A DNA stretch of 64,000 nt from Caulobacter sp. Root655 (GTDB lineage: Bacteria > Pseudomonadota > Alphaproteobacteria > Caulobacterales > Caulobacteraceae). The notes beneath the pieces were generated by a model, which saw only the letters and a list, made by a program, of their open reading frames with translations, was not told the origin of the DNA and searched no databases. Numbering within the stretch: the first letter of the stretch is position 1; every line of letters starts with the position of its first letter. Positions 8,186 to 16,735 of this stretch are shown one piece after another. The position numbers and the translations under genes were made by a program. Where the stretch lies: contig NZ_LMHC01000027.1 in NCBI RefSeq assembly GCF_001427665.1, positions 216,115 through 280,114 of the forward strand, written 5' to 3'.

Positions 8186-9355
8186 CTACTGCCCCAACGC
8201 CCCCACCAGGGCTTCAACCACCCGGTCCACATCCCCATCCGCCATGGTCGGATACAGCGGCAGGGTCAGGCAGCGGGCGTACCAGGCGTCCGCGCCCGGC
8301 AGGTCCAGGGTGCCGTAGCGGGCCTGGTAGTAGGGCTGGCGGTGCACCGGGATGTAGTGGACCTGGCTGCCGATCCCTTGCGCCTTCAACGCCTCGACCA
8401 CGGTGCGGCGGGTCGTGCCAGCGGCCTCGAAATCGATCAGCACGGTCAGCAGGTGCAGGGCCGGCTCGGACCAGGCCGGGCTAGCCGCCAAGGTCACCGT
8501 CGGGGCCAGGGCGGCCAGGCGCTCGGCGTAGAGCGCGGTCAGCTCCCGCCGCCGGGCCACGAAGCGGTCGAGCTTGGCCAACTGGGAGATTCCCAGGGCG
8601 CAGAGCAGGTCGGGGATGCGGTAGTTGAAGCCCAGTTCCGGCATCTCGTAGACCCACGGCTCGGCCCCGGCCGGGCGGACCATGCCGTGGCTACGCAGGG
8701 ACCGGGCCCGCGCTGCGAGCGCCGCATCGTTGGTGGTCAGCATGCCGCCCTCGCCGGTGGCCAGGGTCTTGACCGGATGGAACGAGAAGCTGGCGAAGGC
8801 CGAATAGGCCCCGTCGCCGACCGGGTGGCGGGCGCCGTCGAACGTGCTCGTCGAGCCCAGGGCGTGGGGCGCGTCCTCGACCAGCACCGCCCCGGCCGCG
8901 CTGGCCATGGCCTTCAGGGCCGGCAGGTCGCAGACGTCGCCGCGCAGGTGGACCGGCAGCACCGCCTTCACCCGGCGGTCGCCCGCCCGGGTCAGCGCCT
9001 CGGCCAGGGTGTCGGGGGTCATCAGGCCGGAATTGGGATCGACGTCGGCGAACACCACCTCGGCCCCGACGTAGCGGGCGCAGTTGGCGGTGGCCAGGAA
9101 GGTGACCGAGGGGGCGATGCAGACGTCGCCCTCGTCGATCCCCAGGGCCAGCATGGCCAGGTGCAGGGTGGCGGTGCCGTTGGCCACGGCGACGGCGTGC
9201 TGGGCCCCGACCTTGGCCTTGAAGGCGGTCTCGAACGCCTCGACCGTCGGGCCGGTGGTCAGGAAGTCGGCGCGCAGGGCCGCCGTGACCGCCGCCACGT
9301 CGTCGTCCTCGATGGTCTGACGGCCGTAGGGGAGGAACGGAAGCGCTTCGGCCAT
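8186..9355 (-). CDS. pseC: DegT-family aminotransferase, PseC/FlmB type
   Basis: PLP-dependent sugar aminotransferase that would convert the 4-keto product of PseB to UDP-4-amino-4,6-dideoxy-N-acetyl-altrosamine in pseudaminic acid synthesis. The internal aldimine lysine is Lys196 in SFHPVKTLATGEGG, and VEDAPHALG is the usual PLP-ring motif. The 389-residue length is normal. The start overlaps the pseB stop by one base (TGATG), so the two are coupled. The Caulobacter counterpart FlmB is needed for flagellin modification. Confidence 0.9.
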   Translation of the reverse strand: MAEALPFLPYGRQTIEDDDVAAVTAALRADFLTTGPTVEAFETAFKAKVGAQHAVAVANGTATLHLAMLALGIDEGDVCIAPSVTFLATANCARYVGAEVVFADVDPNSGLMTPDTLAEALTRAGDRRVKAVLPVHLRGDVCDLPALKAMASAAGAVLVEDAPHALGSTSTFDGARHPVGDGAYSAFASFSFHPVKTLATGEGGMLTTNDAALAARARSLRSHGMVRPAGAEPWVYEMPELGFNYRIPDLLCALGISQLAKLDRFVARRRELTALYAERLAALAPTVTLAASPAWSEPALHLLTVLIDFEAAGTTRRTVVEALKAQGIGSQVHYIPVHRQPYYQARYGTLDLPGADAWYARCLTLPLYPTMADGDVDRVVEALVGALGQ

Positions 9356-10389
9356 CAGGCCTTCTCGGCCAGCATGGCGTTGAGGCCGTCCTCACTGAGC
9401 CAGTCGTCGTTATTGTCGCTGCTGTAGCTGAAGCCCTCGTCCACGGGCTTGGCGCCGTCGGCGGCGCCGAAGCGATCGCGGGGATATTCCACGAAGGTCG
9501 GCTCGATCACGTAGCGGTCGGCCAGTTCGACGGTGGCGCGGGCGTCGTCGGCGCTGATCATCATCTCGTGCAGCTTCTCGCCCGGGCGGATGCCGACGAT
9601 CTTGACCCCGGCCGTCGGCGACATCGCCTTGACCAGGTCGGGCATGGTCATCGACGGGATCTTGGGCACGAAGATCTCGCCGCCGCGCATCAGCTCCAGA
9701 GACGACAGCACGAAGGCCACGCCCTCGTTGAGGGTGATCCAGAACCGGGTCATTCGCGCGTCGGTGACCGGCAGTTCGGTGGCCCCCTGGCTCAGCAGGC
9801 GCTTGTACAGCGGCACGACGCTGCCGCGCGAGCCCACGACGTTGCCGTAGCGAACCACCGCGAAGCGCGTGCCGATGTCGCCCGACAGGTTGTTGGCCGC
9901 CACGAAGGTCTTGTCCGAGGCCAGCTTGGTCGCGCCATAGAGGTTGATCGGGTTGCAGGCCTTGTCGGTCGACAGGGCGACCACCTGCTGCACGTGGTTG
10001 GTCAGGCTGGCCCAGACGACGTTCTCGGCGCCCATGATGTTGGTGTGGATGCACTCGGACGGATTGTATTCGGCGGCCGGCACCTGCTTGAGGGCGGCGG
10101 CATGGATGACGATGTCGACCCCGCGCAGGGCCAGGGTCAGGCGCTGGCGGTCGCGCACGTCGCCGATGAAGAACCGCAGCTTGCCGTAGACGGCGTCGTC
10201 GAACTGCTCGCGCAGTTCCATCTGCATGTCGCTCTGCTTCAATTCGTCGCGCGAATAGATGATCACCTTCCGCGGATCCGACGTCCGCAGGACTGTTTCG
10301 ATGAAACGGCGGCCGAATGAGCCGGTGCCGCCGGTCACCAGGATGACCTTGCCGTCCAGATCGAGGTTTTTCGGTGAAAAACGCCCCAA
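9355..10389 (-). CDS. pseB: UDP-GlcNAc 4,6-dehydratase (inverting), PseB/FlmA type
   Basis: Short-chain dehydrogenase/reductase of 344 residues for the first step of pseudaminic acid synthesis. The Rossmann motif GGTGSFG is at residues 20-26, and the catalytic YGATK motif follows STDKACNP, the arrangement specific to inverting dehydratases. It is directly upstream of pseC. Later pathway genes (pseH, pseG, pseI, pseF) are not in this window. Confidence 0.92.
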   Translation of the reverse strand: MGRFSPKNLDLDGKVILVTGGTGSFGRRFIETVLRTSDPRKVIIYSRDELKQSDMQMELREQFDDAVYGKLRFFIGDVRDRQRLTLALRGVDIVIHAAALKQVPAAEYNPSECIHTNIMGAENVVWASLTNHVQQVVALSTDKACNPINLYGATKLASDKTFVAANNLSGDIGTRFAVVRYGNVVGSRGSVVPLYKRLLSQGATELPVTDARMTRFWITLNEGVAFVLSSLELMRGGEIFVPKIPSMTMPDLVKAMSPTAGVKIVGIRPGEKLHEMMISADDARATVELADRYVIEPTFVEYPRDRFGAADGAKPVDEGFSYSSDNNDDWLSEDGLNAMLAEKA

Positions 10390-10505
10390 GTTCAGCCTCC
10401 TGCGCGCCGCCGCGACGTTCCGCCCGCGGGGCGATTCATGGTTAACGCCCCTTTGTGCGCGCCAGACGTAAAGAGGACGTCAACCACGTCGTGGCAAAAG
10501 GCGTC

Positions 10506-10916
10506 ATGCGCCGCGCCCTCACCCTCTCCGTCCTGTCGCTGCTGGCCGCCGCCAGCCTCGCCGCCCCTCCCGCCCTGGCCAGTGGCAACGAGGCGAAGAA
10601 GGCCGAAGCGCCCTCGACCTATTTCGCCCTGCAGCCGCTGACGGCGACCGCCATCCGCCGCGACGGCCGGCGCGGGGTCATGATCGTGGAAGCCGGGGTC
10701 GAGGCCGTGGATCCCAAGCTGATGGAACGGGCCCGGCAGTCGGAGCCGCGCCTGCGCGCCGCCTTCGCCCAGGTGCTGATGACCTATACCGCAGGCCTGC
10801 CGCGCGGCGCGGCGCCCAACCTGGACTATCTGGGCGGCCAGATGCAGGACGCCGCCGACAAGGTGCTGGGCCGCAAGGGCTCCAGGGTGCTGCTGGGTTC
10901 GGCGATGGTGAACTGA
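10506..10916 (+). CDS. Small secreted or membrane-tethered protein, FliL-like pattern
   Basis: The start at MRRALTLSVLS gives a clear signal peptide ending near ALASG; an earlier in-frame start at 10455 would only add a charged extension. The mature part, about 110 residues, follows the layout of the FliL C-terminal domain: a PL-strand, a strand of the form V..AGVEAVD, a helix with PRLRAAF, and a closing strand. Overall similarity is weak, so FliL-like is only a suggestion, although proximity to flagellin glycosylation genes makes it attractive. Confidence 0.65.
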   Translation: MRRALTLSVLSLLAAASLAAPPALASGNEAKKAEAPSTYFALQPLTATAIRRDGRRGVMIVEAGVEAVDPKLMERARQSEPRLRAAFAQVLMTYTAGLPRGAAPNLDYLGGQMQDAADKVLGRKGSRVLLGSAMVN

Positions 10917-10927
10917 CCCTCCAGTTC

Positions 10928-11021
10928 GTCATCCCCCGCTTTATGCGGGGGACCCAAGCGGCGTTTCAGGAGGGGATGCGGCCAACTCGGCTTGGGTCCC
11001 CCGAACAAGTCGGGGGATGAC
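10928..11021. repeat. Intergenic inverted repeat, gtcatccccc type
   Basis: Two arms of about 32 bases begin with gtcatccccc and end with the reverse complement ggggatgac; each arm is itself a short hairpin with a gggggacccaagc core. The element lies between convergent genes. A second copy of the same family is at 45343-45431. Confidence 0.75.
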
Positions 11022-11037
11022 GGCGTAGGGGGGCAGT

Positions 11038-11517
11038 TCACTTCTTCCGCCGCGCCCTGAAGAACCCCCGCAACAGGTCGGCGCTCTGCTGGGCCATCAC
11101 TCCGCCGGTGACCTCCGGCCGCCAATGACAGGTGGGCTGGGCGAAGAATTTCGGGCCGTGGATCACCGCCCCGCCCTTGGGGTCCTCGGCCCCGAACACC
11201 ACCCGGCCGATCCGTGCGTGGCTGATCGCCCCGGCGCACATGGCGCAGGGCTCCAGGGTCACCACCAGGGTCAGGTCGGTCAGGCGGTAGTTGCGCAAGT
11301 GCGCGGCCGCCATGCGGATCGCGGCGATCTCGGCGTGGGCGGTCGGGTCGTGCGCCCCGATCGGCCCGTTGCCGGCCCGGGCCAGCACCTGGCCGGTAGC
11401 CGGATCGAGGATCACCGCCCCGACCGGCGTCTCGCCCCGCGCGGCGGCGGCCCGCGCCTCTTCGAGGGCCAGCGCCATGGCCTGGGCGTCTTGATCCTCG
11501 CCCGGATCGGTGCGCAT
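11038..11517 (-). CDS. tadA: tRNA adenosine(34) deaminase
   Basis: Zinc deaminase that makes inosine at the wobble position of tRNA-Arg(ACG). The zinc site is complete: His61-Ala-Glu63 in TAHAEIAAIR and Cys91-x-x-Cys94 in EPCAMCAGA. From MRTDPGE it is 159 residues, matching the family. In-frame upstream codons exist, but they overlap the divergent pseudouridine synthase start and look like noise. Confidence 0.93.
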   Translation of the reverse strand: MRTDPGEDQDAQAMALALEEARAAAARGETPVGAVILDPATGQVLARAGNGPIGAHDPTAHAEIAAIRMAAAHLRNYRLTDLTLVVTLEPCAMCAGAISHARIGRVVFGAEDPKGGAVIHGPKFFAQPTCHWRPEVTGGVMAQQSADLLRGFFRARRKK

Positions 11518-11568
11518 TAGGAAAACCGCCCATCGTGAGATGCGCCCAGCCCCTTGAAGGACCCGGCA

Positions 11569-13029
11569 ATGACCGACAAATACCAGCCCCACCTGCATGA
11601 CAACGCCATTCCCGGTCAAGACGACGAGGGCGGCGATCGCGTCGCCAAGGCCCTGGCGCGATCGGGCGTGGCCTCGCGCCGCGAGGTCGAGCGGCTGATC
11701 GAGGACGGCCGGGTTTCACTGAACGGCACGGTCCTGACCACCCCGGCCGTCAAGGTCCGGCCCGGCGACATCCTGACCGTCGACGGCAAGATGATCGACG
11801 AGCCCGAGGCGACGCGGGTATTCCGCTATCACAAGCCCACCGGGCTGATGACCACCCACAACGATCCCAAGCAGCGCCCGACGGTGTTCCAGGCTCTGCC
11901 GCGCGACCTGCCCCGGCTGATCTCGGTCGGGCGCCTGGACCTCAATTCCGAGGGCCTGCTGCTGCTGACCAACGACGGCGCGCTGTCGCGAGCCCTGGAG
12001 ATGCCGCAGAACGCCTGGGTGCGCCGCTACCGGGCTCGCGCCTTCGGCGACACCACCCAGGCCAAGCTGGACCGGCTGAAGGACGGCATCACCGTCGAGG
12101 GCGTGCGCTACGGCGCGATCGAGGCCCGCCTCGACAAGGCCCAGGAAAAGGCCGGCGGCGGCAAGAACATCTGGATCACCCTGACGCTGAGCGAGGGCAA
12201 GAACCGCGAAGTGCGGCGGGTGCTCGAGGCGCTGGGCCTGAAGGTCAACCGCCTGATCCGCCTGTCCTACGGCCCGTTCGCCCTGGGCACGCTGCTGCCG
12301 GGCCAGGTCGAGGAGGTCGGGCCCCGGGTGATCCGCGAGTTGCTGGAAGGCATCGTGGCGGAAGGCAACATGCCCAAGGGCGACAAGCCGCAGTTCGTCG
12401 GCGTGGCCGATCCGCTGAAGGCGGTGGGCACGGCCGGCGGCGGCGAGGCCCAGCGGCGCGGCGTGCCGCGGGCCGGCAAGCTGACCCAGTCGGCCCTCGT
12501 CCTGCCCGAGGAGGTGGTCGAGGAGACCAAGCTGGTGCGCAAGCCCGGCTGGGCCAAGCCCAAGAAGAAGCCGGTGATCGCCGGCCGCGAGAACCCGCCG
12601 CGCCACGCCAAGAAGTCGCTCGAGAGCAAGATGATCGGCCCCAAGCCGCTGTCCTTCCGCGACGCGGCCGCCAAGCGCGTGCGCGACAAGGGCCTGGCCG
12701 ACAAGAACGCGGCCGACAAGCGGGCGGCCAGCGGCAAGGAAGGCCGCCCGGCCAAGCCCAAGCTCGGCGCGCTGCGGGCCAACGGCTACAAGCCGTTGGA
12801 GGCCGAGGGTTTCGGCAAGCCCGGCGGGGCTCGCCCGGGCGCCAAGCCGAGCACGGTCAAGGCGGCGGGGCCCGCCAAGCCGGGTGAGCCCGGCAAGGTG
12901 TGGTCCAAGCCCGGCATGGCCAAGTCCGCCGGCGCCCGTCTCGATGGGCCGAAAGGCGCCCCGCGCCCCGGTGGCAAGCCGGGCGGGGCGCGTCCAGGCG
13001 GCTCGGCCCCGCCGCGCGGCAAGCGCTGA
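11569..13029 (+). CDS. Pseudouridine synthase, RsuA/RluB family, with long basic tail
   Basis: It modifies rRNA uridines to pseudouridine. An S4 RNA-binding domain occupies about residues 22-75, and the catalytic domain has Asp124 in GRLDLNSEGLLLLTNDG. The start at MTDKYQ has an AAGGA ribosome-binding site six bases upstream; an earlier ATG at 11554 is less likely. After about residue 260 there is a 225-residue tail rich in Lys, Ala, Pro and Gly, probably disordered and RNA-binding. Such tails are common on alphaproteobacterial RluB, although this one is long. Confidence 0.9.
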   Translation: MTDKYQPHLHDNAIPGQDDEGGDRVAKALARSGVASRREVERLIEDGRVSLNGTVLTTPAVKVRPGDILTVDGKMIDEPEATRVFRYHKPTGLMTTHNDPKQRPTVFQALPRDLPRLISVGRLDLNSEGLLLLTNDGALSRALEMPQNAWVRRYRARAFGDTTQAKLDRLKDGITVEGVRYGAIEARLDKAQEKAGGGKNIWITLTLSEGKNREVRRVLEALGLKVNRLIRLSYGPFALGTLLPGQVEEVGPRVIRELLEGIVAEGNMPKGDKPQFVGVADPLKAVGTAGGGEAQRRGVPRAGKLTQSALVLPEEVVEETKLVRKPGWAKPKKKPVIAGRENPPRHAKKSLESKMIGPKPLSFRDAAAKRVRDKGLADKNAADKRAASGKEGRPAKPKLGALRANGYKPLEAEGFGKPGGARPGAKPSTVKAAGPAKPGEPGKVWSKPGMAKSAGARLDGPKGAPRPGGKPGGARPGGSAPPRGKR

Positions 13030-13053
13030 CCTCTTACGGTTGGGACAACGATC

Positions 13054-13079
13054 GGGGACAGGCACATGTGCCTGTCCCC
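13054..13079. repeat. Perfect 26-base palindrome, ggggacagg type
   Basis: A perfect palindrome (ggggacaggcaca and its complement) just after the pseudouridine synthase gene. A second copy at 27799-27824 differs only in the central bases and shares the flanking aacgat sequence in inverted orientation, so this is a dispersed element rather than a gene-specific hairpin. Confidence 0.8.
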
Positions 13080-13104
13080 ATCAGCATCCGGGATCCACTC
13101 GGGG

Positions 13105-13764
13105 TCAGCCCCGCAATCCCCGCACCAGATTCCGCGTCCGTCGGACCACCGTGATCAAGGTCCCGGCGCCGATCACCAGCAGCCCGACCAGGATCATCTG
13201 GCCCTTGCCGCCCCACAGCGGCTCGACGGCCGAGACCGCGCAGGTCAAGGTCAGCGCCGCCATCCGGTGCTGCTTGGCCATCGGACCGGAGAAGTCGGCG
13301 GGCTGGCCCAGTCCCCGGCCCAGCTCGCGAACATAGGCGGTCAGCACCGCCAGCACGGCGGCGAACCAGCCCAGGGCGTCGCCGCCGTCCAGGCCGGACG
13401 TCCAGGCGCCGTAGCCGGCCCCTGCCAGCAGCAGCACGTCGGCGACCCGGTCGGGCAACTCGTTCCATACCGGCCCGGCGGGCCCGGCCTGGCCATGCTC
13501 GACCGCCACCATGCCGTCCAGCAGGTTGCACAGCAGCCGCCCCTGGACGCACAGCGCCGCCAACACCAGGACCAGCGCGCGCATGACCCCTTCGAGCCCG
13601 CCCGACGTCATCAGCAATGCCCCGCCCAGCAGGGCGAAGGCGACGCTGGTCGCCGAGATCGCGTCGGGGCTGACCTTGGCGTCGGCGAGGCGACGCGCCA
13701 GTCGCCGGGCGAAGGCGGCGTCGCGGACCGCCAGCGGACGGCGGTTGTCGGGCTTGTCGGTCAT
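13105..13764 (-). CDS. CDP-alcohol phosphatidyltransferase family membrane protein
   Basis: A 219-residue protein with about five or six hydrophobic segments. The CDP-alcohol signature is recognisable but altered: DG at the start of LLDGMVAVEHG and the final D-x3-D in LPDRVADV are present, while the canonical AR after DG is AV. It is divergent from a CdsA-type gene and followed beyond it by a PlsC-type gene, so the cluster probably makes or remodels phospholipid. Substrate unknown. Confidence 0.8.
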   Translation of the reverse strand: MTDKPDNRRPLAVRDAAFARRLARRLADAKVSPDAISATSVAFALLGGALLMTSGGLEGVMRALVLVLAALCVQGRLLCNLLDGMVAVEHGQAGPAGPVWNELPDRVADVLLLAGAGYGAWTSGLDGGDALGWFAAVLAVLTAYVRELGRGLGQPADFSGPMAKQHRMAALTLTCAVSAVEPLWGGKGQMILVGLLVIGAGTLITVVRRTRNLVRGLRG

Positions 13765-13835
13765 GCGGCGCTCCAGATCACTCGTCGGTCGCTAGAACTA
13801 GGCTATAGCTGAAAGGGTTCGCCGCCAGGAGTTGC

Positions 13836-14810
13836 ATGGCCATTCTCGATACCCTTCGCGCTTTCCTCGCCGCCCAGCCGCCCGCCCTGCTGGCGGGCCT
13901 GGCCGGCGTGGTGATCCTGCTGGGCGTCGCCGGCCTGGTCGCGACCGTGCTGACCGCCCTGCGGCCCGACAAGTCCTATCTGGAACTGCGCCAGCGGATC
14001 GCCAGTTGGTGGGTGATGGTCGCCCTGCTGGCCGGGGCGCTGCTGGCCGGCTGGCAGGCCACGGTCGCGGTCTTCGCCCTGATCTCGTTCATGGCCCTGC
14101 GCGAGTTCCTGTCCCTGGCCCCGATCCGCCGCGAGGACCGGCCGGCCATCCTGGCGGCCTATCTGGTCCTGATCGCCGCCTACGGCTTCATCGCCGCCGA
14201 CCGCTACATGTTCTACCTGGTGTTCATCCCGGTCTGGGCGTTCCTGGGCCTGCCGTTCCTGATGGCCATGCTGGGCCAGACGCGCGGCTTCCTCACCACC
14301 GCCGCCACCTTCCACTGGGGCCTGGTGACCTGCGTCTACAACCTGGGTTTCGCCGCCTTCCTGATGCGCGCGCCCGACGCCGAGCGCCTGCCGGCCGGGG
14401 CGGCGGGGCTGGTGTTCTTCCTGCTGCTGGTCACCGAGTTCAACGACGTGGCCCAGTACGTGTTCGGCAAGCTGCTGGGTCGCCACAAGATCGCGCCCAC
14501 CGTCAGTCCCAACAAGACCTGGGAGGGCTTTCTCGGCGGCTGGCTGGCCACCGGCCTGCTGATCTGGTTCCTGGGCCCGGTGTTCACGCCGCTGGCCGGC
14601 CTGGGCCTGGCGGTGGTCGCCGCGACCTTGCCGGTGGCCGGTTTCGCCGGCGACGTGACCATGAGCGCGGTCAAGCGCGACATCGGCGTCAAGGACACCT
14701 CCCACGCCATCCCCGGCCACGGCGGGGTGCTGGACCGCGCCGACAGCCTGACCTTCACCGCCCCGCTCTATTTCCACCTGCTGGCGCTGTTCGCCCTGAA
14801 CAAGTTCTGA
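13836..14810 (+). CDS. Phosphatidate cytidylyltransferase family protein
   Basis: CdsA-like integral membrane enzyme of 324 residues that would form CDP-diacylglycerol from phosphatidate and CTP. SPNKTWEGF and the C-terminal signature (SAVKRDIGVKD followed by HGGVLDRAD) are intact, with about eight hydrophobic segments before them. An AGGAG site precedes the ATG. Its company of a CDP-alcohol transferase and a PlsC resembles the YnbA/YnbB arrangement, so it may be a second CdsA paralog rather than the essential one. Confidence 0.87.
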   Translation: MAILDTLRAFLAAQPPALLAGLAGVVILLGVAGLVATVLTALRPDKSYLELRQRIASWWVMVALLAGALLAGWQATVAVFALISFMALREFLSLAPIRREDRPAILAAYLVLIAAYGFIAADRYMFYLVFIPVWAFLGLPFLMAMLGQTRGFLTTAATFHWGLVTCVYNLGFAAFLMRAPDAERLPAGAAGLVFFLLLVTEFNDVAQYVFGKLLGRHKIAPTVSPNKTWEGFLGGWLATGLLIWFLGPVFTPLAGLGLAVVAATLPVAGFAGDVTMSAVKRDIGVKDTSHAIPGHGGVLDRADSLTFTAPLYFHLLALFALNKF

Positions 14811-14826
14811 TGTGTAAGTTCTGACC

Positions 14827-15486
14827 ATGCGCTGGCTTCGCTTCCTGCTGCTGATCCTGGTGGCCCGGCCGTTGGCCCTGTTCATGACCGGGGCCGACGT
14901 GACCGGTCGCGAGCGCCTGCCGCTGAAGGGGCCCGCGATCGTCGCGGCCAACCATTCCAGCCATGTCGACACCCTGCTGTTGCTGGCCATTTTCCCGTCG
15001 CGGGCCCTGGCGCGGGTGCGGCCGGCGGCGGCGGCCGACTATTTCCTCAAGGACCCGGTGATCGGCTGGTTCTCGCGCCATGTGATCGGCATCGTGCCGG
15101 TGGCGCGCCTGAAGGCCGGCCAAAAAGCAGATAGGGTCGGCGAGGACGTGCTGGCCCCGGCCCGCGCGGCCCTGGCGGCCGGCGACATCGTGGTGGTGTT
15201 TCCCGAAGGGACGCGCGGTGACGGAGAAGGCGACGGCATGGGCCAGCTGAAGAGCGGCGTCGCCCGGCTGGCCGAGGCCTTTCCCGACGCGCCGGTCATT
15301 CCCGTCTGGATCCAGGGCGCCGGCCGCGTCCTGCCCAAGGGCGAGACCATCCCCGTGCCGCTGAACTGCGCGGTGCTGGTCGGCGAGCCCCTGGCCTGGA
15401 GCGGCGAACGTCCCGCCTTCATGGCTAAGTTGCGCGCGGCGCTGCTGGCGTTGAAGGACCAGGCCCCGCCGCTGCGCTGGTCGTAG
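14827..15486 (+). CDS. 1-acyl-sn-glycerol-3-phosphate acyltransferase family protein
   Basis: PlsC-type acyltransferase of 219 residues. The catalytic HX4D motif is His43-Asp48 in NHSSHVDTLL, and FPEGTRGDG is the substrate-binding motif. A hydrophobic N-terminus anchors it to the membrane. It begins 16 bases after the CdsA-like gene and is surely cotranscribed. The sequence around the junction contains a short duplication (aagttctga twice). Confidence 0.88.
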   Translation: MRWLRFLLLILVARPLALFMTGADVTGRERLPLKGPAIVAANHSSHVDTLLLLAIFPSRALARVRPAAAADYFLKDPVIGWFSRHVIGIVPVARLKAGQKADRVGEDVLAPARAALAAGDIVVVFPEGTRGDGEGDGMGQLKSGVARLAEAFPDAPVIPVWIQGAGRVLPKGETIPVPLNCAVLVGEPLAWSGERPAFMAKLRAALLALKDQAPPLRWS

Positions 15487-15527
15487 AGAGCGTCTTCTTT
15501 GCCTGAAAGCGCGCTGTTTCCACGCCC

Positions 15528-15610
15528 GTTTTCCCGGCGAAGGCCGGGACCCAGATTCATCCTGAGCGGCTCGTGGGTTTCACCTGGGCCCCGGCCTTCG
15601 CCGGGGAAAC
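15528..15610. repeat. Intergenic inverted repeat, cccggcgaaggccggg type
   Basis: Imperfect inverted repeat with arms of about 27 bases that start with gttttcccggcg and end with cgccggggaaac. It separates the convergent acyltransferase and CPBP protease genes and may act as a transcription end. A related copy is at 58794-58919. Confidence 0.7.
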
Positions 15611-15669
15611 GGAGAAAGCTGGGATTCAGAGGCCCAAAATTACGCTCTGACGGGTCGGCGATATGGGCT

Positions 15670-16608
15670 TCAAGCCACCGCCACCCGGCCCCAGCGCCGC
15701 AGCGGCGCCCAGCGCGCGACGATCTCGGCCATGGCGACGTAGCCGGCCAGCATCAGCGGCGCGACGATCAGGGTCTCCGGCGGGAAGGCGTGCGACGCGT
15801 CCGGCTTCAGCGACATCGGCTGGATGAACAGCAGGATCAGGATGTTGTTGGCCGCGTGGGCTCCGATGGCGAATTCGGTCCCGCCCAGCCGCAGCGTCAT
15901 CCAGGCCAGGCCCATGCCCATGGCCAGCCGCATCAGGAAGGCGTCGAGGTTGGGGTCGAAATGGATCGCGGAGAACAGCACGCCGCTCAGCACCAGCACG
16001 ACGCGCGGGTCGCGGACGAAGGCCCCGGTGACCTTCAGCAGCCAGCCGCGGAACACCAGCTCCTCGGCGGCGGCGGCGACCAGCAGCAGGGCCACCACGA
16101 TCACCACATAGGCCAGCCGTCCGCCGAGGCCGTGGCTGACGGCCAGGATCGGCGCGCCGGGCGCCTTGGGGTCCAGCGCCGCCGAGGCCAGCAACAGCGG
16201 TCCGAGGATGGCGAAGAACAGTCCCAGGCCCAGCAGCAGCAGCCGCCAGCGGAAGCGCGGCGCGGCGGTGAAGTAGGAGCCCAGCTTGCGATGGTGCAGC
16301 AGCGCCGCGATGCCGGTGAAGGCCAGGGCCATGCCGCCGTTGGCGAAGGCCAGCAGGCACAGCACGAAGGCCGTCGCCGTCAGCCCGACCGGGACGGCGG
16401 CCTGGCCGACCATGGTCATCAGCCGTTCGGCCGCGTCGGCCCCGCCGCCGGCGATCGCGAAGGCCACGAACACCACGACGCCGCCGATCAGGGCCGCCAG
16501 CAGCGCCGCGATCACGCCGATCGGCAGGGTCAGCAGAATGCGGTCGACGCGCCGGTCGGCCGGCGTCAGGTCGTCCAGGAACGCTGACCGTTGAAGCTCT
16601 GCTAGCAC
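15670..16608 (-). CDS. CPBP-family intramembrane metalloprotease
   Basis: Multi-pass membrane protein of 312 residues. The Abi/CAAX-protease motif EExxxR is Glu182-Glu183 and Arg187 in AEELVFRGWL, followed by a SAIHFD histidine motif and a late His in GAHAANN. Translation appears to start at a GTG (16606-16608). Members process prenylated proteins in eukaryotes; in bacteria the substrate is usually unknown, and some give bacteriocin immunity. No neighbouring bacteriocin or Abi genes are seen. Confidence 0.85.
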   Translation of the reverse strand: MLAELQRSAFLDDLTPADRRVDRILLTLPIGVIAALLAALIGGVVVFVAFAIAGGGADAAERLMTMVGQAAVPVGLTATAFVLCLLAFANGGMALAFTGIAALLHHRKLGSYFTAAPRFRWRLLLLGLGLFFAILGPLLLASAALDPKAPGAPILAVSHGLGGRLAYVVIVVALLLVAAAAEELVFRGWLLKVTGAFVRDPRVVLVLSGVLFSAIHFDPNLDAFLMRLAMGMGLAWMTLRLGGTEFAIGAHAANNILILLFIQPMSLKPDASHAFPPETLIVAPLMLAGYVAMAEIVARWAPLRRWGRVAVA

Positions 16609-16735
16609 CGTCGTTCCCGATCCAGACCCTGGCTCAATCGCTAGGCGTTCGCCGCCCGGGACGCAAGCCGCTCAACAGGCGACTTGCCGCGATGGCCCGC
16701 GCACGGCACACATCGGGGCCAAACGCGGGGCGAAC

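Noticed and set aside
12350..13029. Lys/Pro/Gly-rich 3' part of the pseudouridine synthase as a separate gene
   Set aside because: It is in frame with the enzyme with no internal start context or stop, and basic tails are common in this family.
13803..14990. 395-codon minus-strand frame opposite the CdsA-like gene
   Set aside because: Shadow of a membrane enzyme; Gln/Gly/His-rich and without a plausible domain or ribosome-binding site.
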